Of a stretch of DNA of 64,000 nucleotides, positions 55,436 to 63,859 are shown piece by piece. Both the position numbers and the translations under genes were made by a program. Positions within the stretch are counted from its first letter, which is position 1. Each line of letters opens with the position of its first letter. The notes beneath the pieces are model-generated. The model did not search any database. It worked only from the letters and a program-made list of their open reading frames with translations, and was not told the DNA's origin. Origin of the DNA: an uncultured Pelagibacteraceae bacterium (lineage in GTDB: Bacteria > Pseudomonadota > Alphaproteobacteria > Pelagibacterales > Pelagibacteraceae); contig CACKGP010000001.1 in the NCBI GenBank assembly GCA_902599805.1, forward strand, positions 124,001 through 188,000, in the 5' to 3' direction.

Positions 55436-57196
55436 ATGCCTATATATAATGCACCAGTAGAGGAAATGATGTTTTTATTTGATCATTTAAAAGATAATAA
55501 AAACTACAAAGAAATAGATAAATACAAAGAAATAAATTCTGATTTAGTTAAAGATATTCTGCAACAAGCTGCTAAAATTAATCAGGAATTAATCTTACCT
55601 TTAGCAAAAATTGGGGATGAAAAGCCTTGTGTTTATGAAAATGGAATAGTTAGATCTCCACCGGGATATAAAGAAGCTTACAAAAAATTTATAGAAGATG
55701 GATGGACATCACTATCTTGTGACCCAAAGTATGGTGGTCAAGGTATGCCAAAGACAGTCAGTACATTTTTTGAAGAGATGCTTTCATCTTCTAGTCTTTC
55801 TTTCAAACTTTATAGTGAATTAAGTATTGGAGCATATAATTGTATACTTCATCATGCAGATGAAAAAATCAAAAATAAGTATTTACCAAAAATTGTTGAA
55901 GGTAAATGGAGCGGTACAATGTGTCTTACCGAGTCTCATTGTGGCACAGATCTGGGTTTATTGAAAACCAAAGCTGTCAAACAAAAAGATAATTCTTATA
56001 AGTTAAGCGGACAAAAAATTTTTATTACTTCAGGAGATCATGATTTAACTGAAAATATAATACATTTAGTTTTAGCAAGAGTGCCCGGATCTCCATCTGG
56101 AACAAAAGGTATTAGTTTATTTCTTGTTCCCAAATTTGTTGTTAAAGATGATGGATCAATTGGTCCAAGAAATGGAGTGAATACCGGGTCAATTGAAACA
56201 AAAATGGGAATTAAGGGATCCCCAACTTGTGTTCTGAATTTTGAAAATGCAACTGGCTATATGATTGGACCAGAAAATAAAGGTTTGAGTTCTATGTTCA
56301 CTATGATGAACTTAGAAAGAATTGTCGTAGGTATTCAAGGTTTAGGTATATCGGAAACAGCATACCAAAACGCTCTTTCATACGCTAAAGAGAGAAAACA
56401 GGGTAAAGCAAATAATAGTAACAATAAAGATGCAGATTTGATAATTAAGCATGCAGATATTAGAAGAAGTTTAATGAACATGAAATCATTAATAGAAGGG
56501 CAAAGGTCTTTAGCTTTTTGGGTATCTCAACAAATTGATGTAAGTTTAAACCATTCTGACACAACAATCAAAAAAAATGCTAATGACATGGTTTCTATGA
56601 TGACACCACTTATAAAATCTTTTTTTACGGATATAGGAGTGGAAATAACAAATGATGCGATACAAGTTTTTGGTGGATATGGTTACACTAAAGACCAAGG
56701 TATTGAACAATTATTTAGAGATAATAGAATTACTCCAATATATGAAGGAACAAATTCAGTTCAAGCTATTGATTTAGTTTTTAGAAAAATTCTCAATAAT
56801 AATATTTATGATAACTATATAGCTCAAATTACAAAAGAGATACAAGAGTATGAAAAAAAGAAAGAACTAGTATTATTTGTTCAAAAATTTCAAAAATATG
56901 TTGAACTTATAAATAATTTTACATCCTGGCTTATTGAAAAAAATAAAAATTCAAAAGATGATGTTAGTGCTGCCTGTAATGACTATTTAAAGGTTTTAGG
57001 TTATTTGGGTTTAGCTCATTCTTGGCTGAAAATTCTTAAAGTTAGCTATGATAAATATGATACTAATAAATCTTTTTTCGAAGACAAAATAAATACAGCA
57101 ACTTACTATTTTGATAAAATCTTACCAAGAGCCCAAAGTCATTATTTATCAGCAGTAACAGGAAGTAAATCAATGATGAAAGCGAATTTTAATTGA
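55436..57196 (+). CDS. Acyl-CoA dehydrogenase, DmdC-like
   Basis: The 586-residue flavoprotein has the acyl-CoA dehydrogenase fold plus a C-terminal extension of about 120 residues, the architecture of DmdC and of several alphaproteobacterial acyl-CoA dehydrogenases. Motifs are GTMCLTESHCGTDLG, KIFITSGDHDL, NLERIVVGIQGLGISE and QVFGGYGYTKDQGIEQLFRD. The catalytic glutamate is in PIYEGTNSVQAIDL. It starts immediately after the FadB-like gene and is one base from the ligase gene. DmdC oxidises methylmercaptopropionyl-CoA; the substrate here is inferred from the cluster, and ordinary fatty acyl-CoA remains possible. Confidence 0.85.
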   Translation: MPIYNAPVEEMMFLFDHLKDNKNYKEIDKYKEINSDLVKDILQQAAKINQELILPLAKIGDEKPCVYENGIVRSPPGYKEAYKKFIEDGWTSLSCDPKYGGQGMPKTVSTFFEEMLSSSSLSFKLYSELSIGAYNCILHHADEKIKNKYLPKIVEGKWSGTMCLTESHCGTDLGLLKTKAVKQKDNSYKLSGQKIFITSGDHDLTENIIHLVLARVPGSPSGTKGISLFLVPKFVVKDDGSIGPRNGVNTGSIETKMGIKGSPTCVLNFENATGYMIGPENKGLSSMFTMMNLERIVVGIQGLGISETAYQNALSYAKERKQGKANNSNNKDADLIIKHADIRRSLMNMKSLIEGQRSLAFWVSQQIDVSLNHSDTTIKKNANDMVSMMTPLIKSFFTDIGVEITNDAIQVFGGYGYTKDQGIEQLFRDNRITPIYEGTNSVQAIDLVFRKILNNNIYDNYIAQITKEIQEYEKKKELVLFVQKFQKYVELINNFTSWLIEKNKNSKDDVSAACNDYLKVLGYLGLAHSWLKILKVSYDKYDTNKSFFEDKINTATYYFDKILPRAQSHYLSAVTGSKSMMKANFN

Positions 57197-57197
57197 A

Positions 57198-58826
57198 ATG
57201 AACAATTACGAACAGAATCTTGAAAAAAATAAAGCAAATTATGTTCCTTTAACCCCTATAACTTTTTTAGAGAGGACAAAAGATATTTACCCAGATTATG
57301 AGGCTATAATTTATAAGAAAAGAGTCTACACATGGAAACAAGTTTACGAGAGAGCAATTAAGTTTGCCAGTGCATTAGAAAAACATGGAGTAAAAAAGGG
57401 TGATACTGTTTCTATTATGGCAGCAAATACACCTGAACTATTTGAGGCTCACTATTCAGTCCCAATGACTGGGGCAGTATTAAATACAATTAATACAAGA
57501 TTAGACGCTAAGACGGTAGGTTATATTTTAAATCACGCAGATACTAAAGTTCTAATTGTTGATAGACAATTTAGTCCAGTTGTAAAAAAAGCGCTAGAAG
57601 CAACAAATAAAAAAATTTCTGTTATAGATATTATTGATAAGCAAGAAAATTTAAAAGATGCAAAAAAAATTGGAGATCTTGAGTATGAAAGTTTTCTTAA
57701 TACGGGAAATGAAAACTTTATTTGGAAAAGACCAGATGATGAGTGGCAGGCAATTTCATTAAATTATACATCAGGAACGACTGGTAATCCCAAAGGTGTA
57801 GTTTATCATCACAGGGGAGGTTACCTAATGGCTACAGGTAGTGTAACTGCATGGAATATGCCAAATAGATTAAATTTTCTTTATACTGTACCGATGTTTC
57901 ATTGTAATGGCTGGTGCTATCCCTGGACTTTAGCAATGCTACATGCTCGTGTTATCTGTATTAGAAATATAAGAGCTAAAGAAATTTTTGAGCTAATCTC
58001 AGAACATAAAATCACTCATTTTGGAGGTGCTCCGATTATACTAAATATGTTGGCAAATACACCAAAAGAAGAACAGATAAAACTAAATCACAAAGTTTAT
58101 GTTTTAACTGCAGCTGCACCACCACCAAGTATAATCTTTAAAAAGATGAAAGAATTAGGCTTTGAGGTTATGCATGTATATGGATTGACCGAAACCTATG
58201 GTCATATTCTTCAGTGTGCTTGGAATAGTGCATGGGATGAACTTAATGAAGATGAGAAAGCTGATATAAGTTCACGTCAAGGTGTTCGTTATCCAAACAC
58301 GGAAGATGTTAAAGTTATGAATCCAGAAAATATGAAAACAGTTCCTAAAGACGGCAAGACCATAGGCGAAATTATGATTAGAGGAAACGTCGTGATGAAA
58401 GGTTATTTTAAAGACAAGGATGCAACGAAAAAGTCTATGAAAGGTGGTTGGTTTCATTCAGGAGATTTAGCTGTAATGCATCCTAATGGCTACATACAAA
58501 TTAAAGATAGATCAAAAGATATAATCATTTCTGGTGGTGAAAATATATCATCTATTGAAATAGAAAATACTATTTCTAAACACCCATCAGTGTCTTTATC
58601 AGCTGTTGTAGCAAAACCTGATGAAAAGTGGGGTGAGTCTCCATGTGCATTTGTTGAACTATCACCACAAAAGAAAGCTACGGAAGAAGAAATTATTAAG
58701 TTCTGTAGAGAGACACTTGCTGGGTTTAAAATTCCAAAAAAAATAGTTTTTGGAGATCTTCCAAAAACATCTACTGGGAAGATAAAAAAGTACGAGCTTA
58801 GAGCTAAAGCTAAGGAATTAAGTTGA
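57198..58826 (+). CDS. Acyl-CoA ligase (AMP-forming), DmdB-like
   Basis: The 542-residue enzyme has all adenylate-forming motifs: LNYTSGTTGNPKGVVYHH, HVYGLTETYGHI, GEIMIRGNVVMKGYFKD, GDLAVMHPNGYIQIKDRSKD and PKTSTGKIKKYELR. The length and the opening YVPLTPITFLERTKDIYPDY match the family that contains DmdB, which activates 3-methylmercaptopropionate. Position between the dehydrogenase and a DmdA-like gene supports that role. Short- or medium-chain fatty acids are the alternative substrates. Confidence 0.87.
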   Translation: MNNYEQNLEKNKANYVPLTPITFLERTKDIYPDYEAIIYKKRVYTWKQVYERAIKFASALEKHGVKKGDTVSIMAANTPELFEAHYSVPMTGAVLNTINTRLDAKTVGYILNHADTKVLIVDRQFSPVVKKALEATNKKISVIDIIDKQENLKDAKKIGDLEYESFLNTGNENFIWKRPDDEWQAISLNYTSGTTGNPKGVVYHHRGGYLMATGSVTAWNMPNRLNFLYTVPMFHCNGWCYPWTLAMLHARVICIRNIRAKEIFELISEHKITHFGGAPIILNMLANTPKEEQIKLNHKVYVLTAAAPPPSIIFKKMKELGFEVMHVYGLTETYGHILQCAWNSAWDELNEDEKADISSRQGVRYPNTEDVKVMNPENMKTVPKDGKTIGEIMIRGNVVMKGYFKDKDATKKSMKGGWFHSGDLAVMHPNGYIQIKDRSKDIIISGGENISSIEIENTISKHPSVSLSAVVAKPDEKWGESPCAFVELSPQKKATEEEIIKFCRETLAGFKIPKKIVFGDLPKTSTGKIKKYELRAKAKELS

Positions 58827-59602
58827 TTATTGAAGTTGATAAAAAAAAAGTTTTTGCATCTGATGCGGGACTTACCTTCGATAGAAATAAAAAAACAGTT
58901 ATTTTATTGCATGGCAGCGGGCAGTCTCACGTTGTATGGTCATTAACTGAGCAGTATATTTCTTCACTTGGTTTTAATGTACTTACAATAGATCTCCCAG
59001 GCCATGGAAATTCTGAGGGAGAGAGTTTAAAAAGTATAGAAGAAATTGCAGTTTGGTTAGATAAGTTGTTAAATAAAATTGGCACTAATCAAGTAACAAT
59101 TGTTGGTCATTCTCAGGGTTGCCTGGTCGCATTAGAATTTTCATTAAGATTTCCAGAAAAGATTAAAAAGTTAGTTTTTGTTGCCGGTGCATATGAAATT
59201 CCGGTTAATAAGAGCTTAATTGATTTGTCTTTGTCAGGTGATATGGAGTCTTTGAATTTAATGATGAAATGGGGTTATGGTAATTCAAAACAGTTTATAG
59301 GAGGCAATCCATTGCAAAAAATTTTAAACTCAACAAGAGAGGTGCGAGAGGTATTAGCCGTAGATTTAATAGCTTGCAACAACTATAAAAATGGTCTTAA
59401 AGCTGTAAAAAATATTAAATCCCCAACTTTGTTTATTTTTGGCGAAATGGACAAAATGATTAAATTAGAAAATGGAAAAAAATTTGCTGAATTAATTCCT
59501 GGTTCGAAAGTTCATATCATTAAAAACTGTGGTCACATGATAATACTTGAAAATGCTTTTGAAATGAGAGAAAAGGTGGCTGAATTTTTAAAAAATGAAT
59601 AA
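58823..59602 (+). CDS. Alpha/beta-fold hydrolase
   Basis: The 259-residue protein starts with TTG, overlapping the ligase stop. The oxyanion motif is ILLHGSGQSHVVWS. The nucleophile is in VGHSQGCLVALEFSLRFPEK, the acid probably in FIFGEMDKMI, and the histidine in KNCGHMIILE, so the catalytic triad is complete. Substrate is not known. Its place between an acyl-CoA ligase and a DmdA-like gene suggests a thioesterase-type or ester-hydrolysing step linked to the same substrate, but this is inference. Confidence 0.8.
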   Translation: MIIEVDKKKVFASDAGLTFDRNKKTVILLHGSGQSHVVWSLTEQYISSLGFNVLTIDLPGHGNSEGESLKSIEEIAVWLDKLLNKIGTNQVTIVGHSQGCLVALEFSLRFPEKIKKLVFVAGAYEIPVNKSLIDLSLSGDMESLNLMMKWGYGNSKQFIGGNPLQKILNSTREVREVLAVDLIACNNYKNGLKAVKNIKSPTLFIFGEMDKMIKLENGKKFAELIPGSKVHIIKNCGHMIILENAFEMREKVAEFLKNE

Positions 59603-60521
59603 ATTAAAAGTATGCCTTATAGGTTATGGGTATTGGGGACCAAAGCTAGCTAGAAATTTTCAAAATTCAAATTTTTTTAAGCTAGCAACTGTCTCAGATA
59701 AATCCCAATCAAATTTATTAAGAGCAAAAAAAGACTTTCCATTTATAAAGACTTCAAAGGATTATAAAAAATCGATTACAAATAATATCGATATAGTTGT
59801 TATAGCCACACCCACAAACACACATTTCCAAATATCTAAGTTTGCACTTATGATGAAAAAACATATTTTAGTTGAGAAACCAATTTCATTATCTGAAAAA
59901 GAGGTACAAAAATTAGAAAAAATTTCAAAAAAGAACAAAAAGAAAATATTTGTTGATTACCCGTTTATTTTTTCAGGTTCTATTAATTACATAAAAAGGA
60001 TCATTGAGAGCAATAGGTTTGGCAAACTTAACGAAGTAGAGTCTTATAGAGAGCAAGCACCTGTAAGAAAAGATGTTAATGTGGTTTGGGACTTAGCAGT
60101 TCATGATCTATCAATTTTATTTTATTTACTAAAAAGAAATCCAATAAAATCAAAATCTTTAAAAATTAACAATGCACAGTCTCCTAGATCTGATACAGCA
60201 TTTATCAACTTAACTTATAAAAATAAATTAAATGTTTTTATTAAAAATACTTGGATTTCCCCAATAAAAATTCGACTTATGAAATTTAAATTTAAGAATG
60301 CCATTATTTATTGTGATGAAAACGAGTCTATATATAAAATTAAAATATATTTTAAGAAAGCTAAACAAGCAAAATATAGCCTTGAGATTCCCGAAATAGA
60401 TCTTGCTGAACCATTATCAAAACTTGTTAATTATATTTATAAAAATATCAAAAGTAATGAACGAAATATTTTTGACAACATGAATATTAATATTACTAAA
60501 ACGCTCAAAAAAATATCTTAA
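59595..60521 (+). CDS. Gfo/Idh/MocA-family oxidoreductase
   Basis: The 308-residue protein has the NAD(P)-binding motif IGYGYWGPKLARNF and the family's lysine motif HILVEKPISL. VVWDLAVHDLSILFYLL holds the conserved D-x-x-x-H-D-x-x segment. Such enzymes act on sugars, inositols or sugar nucleotides. It is unexpected between the hydrolase and the DmdA-like gene and may have been captured in the operon. The 8-base overlap with the hydrolase and 4-base gap to the next gene show it is cotranscribed. Substrate unknown. Confidence 0.82.
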   Translation: MNKLKVCLIGYGYWGPKLARNFQNSNFFKLATVSDKSQSNLLRAKKDFPFIKTSKDYKKSITNNIDIVVIATPTNTHFQISKFALMMKKHILVEKPISLSEKEVQKLEKISKKNKKKIFVDYPFIFSGSINYIKRIIESNRFGKLNEVESYREQAPVRKDVNVVWDLAVHDLSILFYLLKRNPIKSKSLKINNAQSPRSDTAFINLTYKNKLNVFIKNTWISPIKIRLMKFKFKNAIIYCDENESIYKIKIYFKKAKQAKYSLEIPEIDLAEPLSKLVNYIYKNIKSNERNIFDNMNINITKTLKKIS

Positions 60522-60525
60522 CTAG

Positions 60526-61635
60526 ATGAAAAAATTTGAAATTTCAAAAAATAGAAGAGTTAAAATAACCCCATACACCTCCAGATTAGAAAATTATGGA
60601 GTAGGTGGTTATACTGTTTATAATCACATGTTATTACCAACTTATTTTAAGTCTCTCGAAGATGAATATTTTCACTTAAAAAAAGATGTTCAATTATGGG
60701 ATGTCTCTGTTCAAAAGCAAATTGAAGTTAGCGGTAGTGATTCTAATAAATTAGTTCAACTTATGACCTGCAGGGACCTAAGTGGTGCTAAAATACTCAA
60801 ATGTTACTACGTTCCTTTGATAGATGGAAATGGTAATATGATCAATGATCCTCTGGTTTTAAAAGTAGAAGATATGAAATGGAGAATTTGTATAGCGGAC
60901 TCAGATGTTTTACTTTATGCGAAAGGAATTGCTGACTCAATGAATTTAAATGTACAAATTCATGAGACAGAAATTTCTACTCTAGCAGTACAAGGACCTA
61001 AATCGTTAGATGTAATGAAAAAAGTTTTCGGAGATGAGATCGGTAAGCTAAAGTTTTTTAATTTTAATTATTTTAAATTCGAAGACATAGATTTTATGAT
61101 ATCAAAATCTGGTTTTTCCAAACAAGGTGGATACGAGATCTACGTTGAAAATTTGAAGTCAGGTCTTAAACTTTATGATTATATTATTAAAGTTGGTAAA
61201 AAATTCAATTTAAAACCAGGTTGTCCAAACGTTATTGAAAGAATAGAGGGTGCTTTGTTGTCCTATGGTAACGATATGGATAATAATGATAATCCTTTTG
61301 AATGTGGATTAGATAAATATGTTAATCTAAATAGCAATATTGAATTTTTAGGAAAAAAAGCATTACAAAAAGCAAAGTCGGAAGGAATTAAAAGAAAACT
61401 AATGGGTGTAAAAATAAAAGGAAAAAAGATTAATTTAACAAAAGAAATAGAACTGATTAATGAAAATAAAAAAACTATCGGACATTTAAGATCTGCCGTT
61501 TATTCACCCAGGTTCAAAATGATAGTCGGTATAGCTATGATCAACCTTGAGTATTGTAATGTCTCTCAAAATTTTAAAATAAATATAAATAACAAAGAAG
61601 CACCAGGATCTGTCTGTAGTTTACCAATGAACTAA
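60526..61635 (+). CDS. dmdA: Dimethylsulfoniopropionate demethylase (DmdA) or close relative
   Basis: DmdA transfers a methyl group from DMSP to tetrahydrofolate, giving methylmercaptopropionate. The 369-residue protein is in the GcvT superfamily but has DmdA-type features: the N terminus TPYTSRLENYGVGGYTVYNHMLLP, then QLMTCRDLSGAKI, SGFSKQGGYEIYVEN, and LLSYGNDMDNNDNPFECGLDKY. These closely resemble the Pelagibacter DmdA sequence as I remember it; no alignment was made. A typical GcvT would sit with gcvH and gcvP and begin differently. A non-demethylating DmdA-like paralogue is the main alternative. Context with DmdB-like and DmdC-like genes favours DMSP. Confidence 0.8.
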   Translation: MKKFEISKNRRVKITPYTSRLENYGVGGYTVYNHMLLPTYFKSLEDEYFHLKKDVQLWDVSVQKQIEVSGSDSNKLVQLMTCRDLSGAKILKCYYVPLIDGNGNMINDPLVLKVEDMKWRICIADSDVLLYAKGIADSMNLNVQIHETEISTLAVQGPKSLDVMKKVFGDEIGKLKFFNFNYFKFEDIDFMISKSGFSKQGGYEIYVENLKSGLKLYDYIIKVGKKFNLKPGCPNVIERIEGALLSYGNDMDNNDNPFECGLDKYVNLNSNIEFLGKKALQKAKSEGIKRKLMGVKIKGKKINLTKEIELINENKKTIGHLRSAVYSPRFKMIVGIAMINLEYCNVSQNFKININNKEAPGSVCSLPMN

Positions 61636-61636
61636 T

Positions 61637-61921
61637 ATGAAAAGAGCAAAAATTTTTATACCTAGTAAAACAGCAATGCAATCGGGTAGGGGCAAAACCA
61701 AAAAATGGGTTCTTGCATTTGAGTCAAAAAATACAAAAACAAATCCACTAATGGGATGGGAGTCCGGAGAAGATACACTAGGTGAAGTATCGTTAAAGTT
61801 TTCAACAAAAGAAAAAGCTATAGAATATGCAAAAAAAAATAATATTAGTTTCGAAGTTATAGAACCCAAAAAATCAAATTTTATAATCAAATCATACGCT
61901 GATAACTTTTTGAAAGATTAG
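61637..61921 (+). CDS. NDUFS4-like complex I accessory subunit
   Basis: The 94-residue protein matches the ETC complex I subunit conserved region (NDUFS4/AQDQ, 18-kDa subunit). Recognisable parts are AKIFIPSKTAMQSGRGKTKKWVLAFE, then MGWESGEDTLGEVSLKFSTKEKAIEYAKKNN. The conserved W-x-S-x-x-D segment is kept. In alphaproteobacteria this gene is generally outside the nuo operon, and here too no nuo gene is near. It follows the DmdA-like gene by one base, probably for expression only. Confidence 0.9.
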   Translation: MKRAKIFIPSKTAMQSGRGKTKKWVLAFESKNTKTNPLMGWESGEDTLGEVSLKFSTKEKAIEYAKKNNISFEVIEPKKSNFIIKSYADNFLKD

Positions 61922-61922
61922 T

Positions 61923-62927
61923 ATGTGGAGAAGTTTTTTTACCGAAAAGAAATGGATGTTATGGTCATGGGGAGGTGCATTCTTTATTTTTCTATCTTTG
62001 CTTGCTCAAACCTGGATAGATGTTCAAATTAATGAGTGGTACAAAGGTTTCTACGATCTACTTCAAAAGGCAACCGAAAGAGATATATCGGAATTTTATG
62101 ACGGTATTTTCTTATTTATGAAGCTGGCTATACCATACGTAATGATCTATACCGTCACTAATTATTTTACTCGATTATGGGCTTTTAGATGGCGTGAAGC
62201 TATGACTTTTTCTTATATGCCATATTGGAAAAAAGTTGACGCTAAAGTAGAGGGTGCATCACAAAGAATACAAGAAGATTGTATGAATTTTGCCAAAATT
62301 GTTGAAAGTTTAGGTCTGCAGGTTGTTAGAGCAATAATGCTTTTAATAGCATTTATTCCTATTCTGTGGGGGTTATCATCAAATGTTGTAATTCCATTTT
62401 TTAAAGATGTGTCCGGTTCTTTAGTTTGGGTTTCACTTACTGCTAGTTTGGGCGGACTAGTAATTAGTTGGTTAGTTGGTATAAAACTGCCAGGTCTTGA
62501 ATATAATAATCAGAAGGTAGAAGCAGCATTTAGAAAAGAATTAGTTTATGGTGAAGATGATAGACAAAACTATGTTAAACCACCAACAGTATTAGAGTTA
62601 TTTACCGGCATAAAATTCAATTACCACAGACTTTTTTTACATTACGGTTATTTTGATCTTTGGTTGATTATGTACAACCAAACAATGATTATAGTGCCAT
62701 ACCTTTTGATGGGACCAGGTTTATTTACAGGTGCTATGACGCTTGGTGTATTAATTCAAACATCCAGTGCTTTTAGAGAAGTTCAAAGTAGTTTTTCTTT
62801 GTTTTTGCAAAATTGGACGAGAATTACTGAACTAAGATCCATATACAAACGTTTAAATGAATTTGAAAAAGCCATAGGTTTTAATAAACCCTTGAGAAAA
62901 CCGACTAAATCTGATGTAAGAGCTTAA
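61923..62927 (+). CDS. SbmA/BacA-like membrane protein
   Basis: The 334-residue protein matches the SbmA/BacA family, inner-membrane peptide transporters driven by proton motive force and related to the membrane part of ABC transporters. Seen are an opening WIDVQINEWYKGFYDLLQKA, FRWREAMTFSYMPYW, ASQRIQEDCMNFAKIVESLG, and RITELRSIYKRLNEFE. No ATP-binding domain is present. SbmA of E. coli is about 70 residues longer at the N terminus, so the first helix pair appears missing. The start of the AEC gene overlaps its stop by one base. Confidence 0.85.
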   Translation: MWRSFFTEKKWMLWSWGGAFFIFLSLLAQTWIDVQINEWYKGFYDLLQKATERDISEFYDGIFLFMKLAIPYVMIYTVTNYFTRLWAFRWREAMTFSYMPYWKKVDAKVEGASQRIQEDCMNFAKIVESLGLQVVRAIMLLIAFIPILWGLSSNVVIPFFKDVSGSLVWVSLTASLGGLVISWLVGIKLPGLEYNNQKVEAAFRKELVYGEDDRQNYVKPPTVLELFTGIKFNYHRLFLHYGYFDLWLIMYNQTMIIVPYLLMGPGLFTGAMTLGVLIQTSSAFREVQSSFSLFLQNWTRITELRSIYKRLNEFEKAIGFNKPLRKPTKSDVRA

Positions 62928-63826
62928 TGGAGATTTACCTTAAGCTTGTCGATGTATTTTTTCCTGTTTTCTTAGTTATTGGTATTGGGTTTTATTTTGG
63001 AAAAAAAAACCCTAAATTTGACACTGATTTCATTACTAAGTTAACTGGAACATTCGGAACACCAGCTCTAATATTTTATTCACTTACATCAACCGGCGTT
63101 AATCTTGAAACCTTTATTGAATTTTTCACTTATAAAATAATTATGGTATCTGGTTTTGCTTTTGTAGGGATCATTACGCTAATTTTAACGAAAAGAGATA
63201 TTATTTATGAATTACCTCCTTTAATTCTTCCAAACAATGGGAATATTGGTTTATCTGTATGTTTATTTGCTTATGGTAATACAGGTTTTGGTATCGCTGG
63301 AGCTATTGCATCAGTAATAATGCTTTTGCACTTTACTTTGGGTATTTTTTTAGCAAAAAAGAAATTAGATTTTAAAATACTATTTAGAAATGGCCCAATT
63401 TACGGAATTTTATTTGCTTTTATTTTTTTATATTTTGATTTAAAGGTTCCTATCTTTTTAGAAAACGCTACCCACTTGATATCTTATGCAACTATATTTA
63501 TGGTTTTAATGGCTTTAGGCATTGCTCTTACTAAATTAAAAGTATTTTCATTTAAGCTTTCATTAATAAACTCATTTACGAGAATGTTTTTTGGTCCAAT
63601 TATTGGTCTTTTAATCATTTATGTCTTTAATTTGTCTGGGGTAGAGGCGGGTGTAATATTTATTCAAAGTTCTATGCCTAGTGCGATTTTAACTTATTTA
63701 GTAGGCTCTATGTACTCACCTAAAAAGGTCGTTGATAGCATCGCTAGTACTATTTTTGTGTCTACCACCATATCGTTTTTCACTTTACCTATTGTCGTTT
63801 TTTTATCTCTCAAGTATTTTGTTTAA
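62927..63826 (+). CDS. AEC-family (auxin efflux carrier type) transporter
   Basis: The 299-residue protein has about ten membrane helices in two five-helix repeats and belongs to the auxin efflux carrier family, which moves organic acids or amino-acid-like anions. Conserved segments are VIGIGFYFGKKNP, FGTPALIFYSLT, LPNNGNIGLSVCLFAYG and QSSMPSAILTYLVG. The substrate cannot be read from the sequence. It is the last gene of the run and of the window; it may export or import a product of the upstream catabolic genes. Confidence 0.85.
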   Translation: MEIYLKLVDVFFPVFLVIGIGFYFGKKNPKFDTDFITKLTGTFGTPALIFYSLTSTGVNLETFIEFFTYKIIMVSGFAFVGIITLILTKRDIIYELPPLILPNNGNIGLSVCLFAYGNTGFGIAGAIASVIMLLHFTLGIFLAKKKLDFKILFRNGPIYGILFAFIFLYFDLKVPIFLENATHLISYATIFMVLMALGIALTKLKVFSFKLSLINSFTRMFFGPIIGLLIIYVFNLSGVEAGVIFIQSSMPSAILTYLVGSMYSPKKVVDSIASTIFVSTTISFFTLPIVVFLSLKYFV

Positions 63827-63840
63827 TTATTCTATTTTAC

Positions 63841-63859
63841 CTTAAAGTATCACTTTAAG
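63841..63859 (+). terminator. Weak stem-loop after the DMSP-type gene run
   Basis: A 7-base-pair inverted repeat CTTAAAG / CTTTAAG with a 5-base loop starts 15 bases after the last stop codon. An AT palindrome (AGTTATATAACT) and a TTTTT run follow. It lacks a GC-rich stem, so it would be a weak terminator. The rest of 63860-64000 shows no gene or RNA I can support. Confidence 0.3.

Noticed and set aside
60526-61635. Glycine cleavage T protein (gcvT)
   Set aside because: No gcvH or gcvP is nearby and the N terminus and YGNDMDNNDNPFECG segment are DmdA-like and not GcvT-like.
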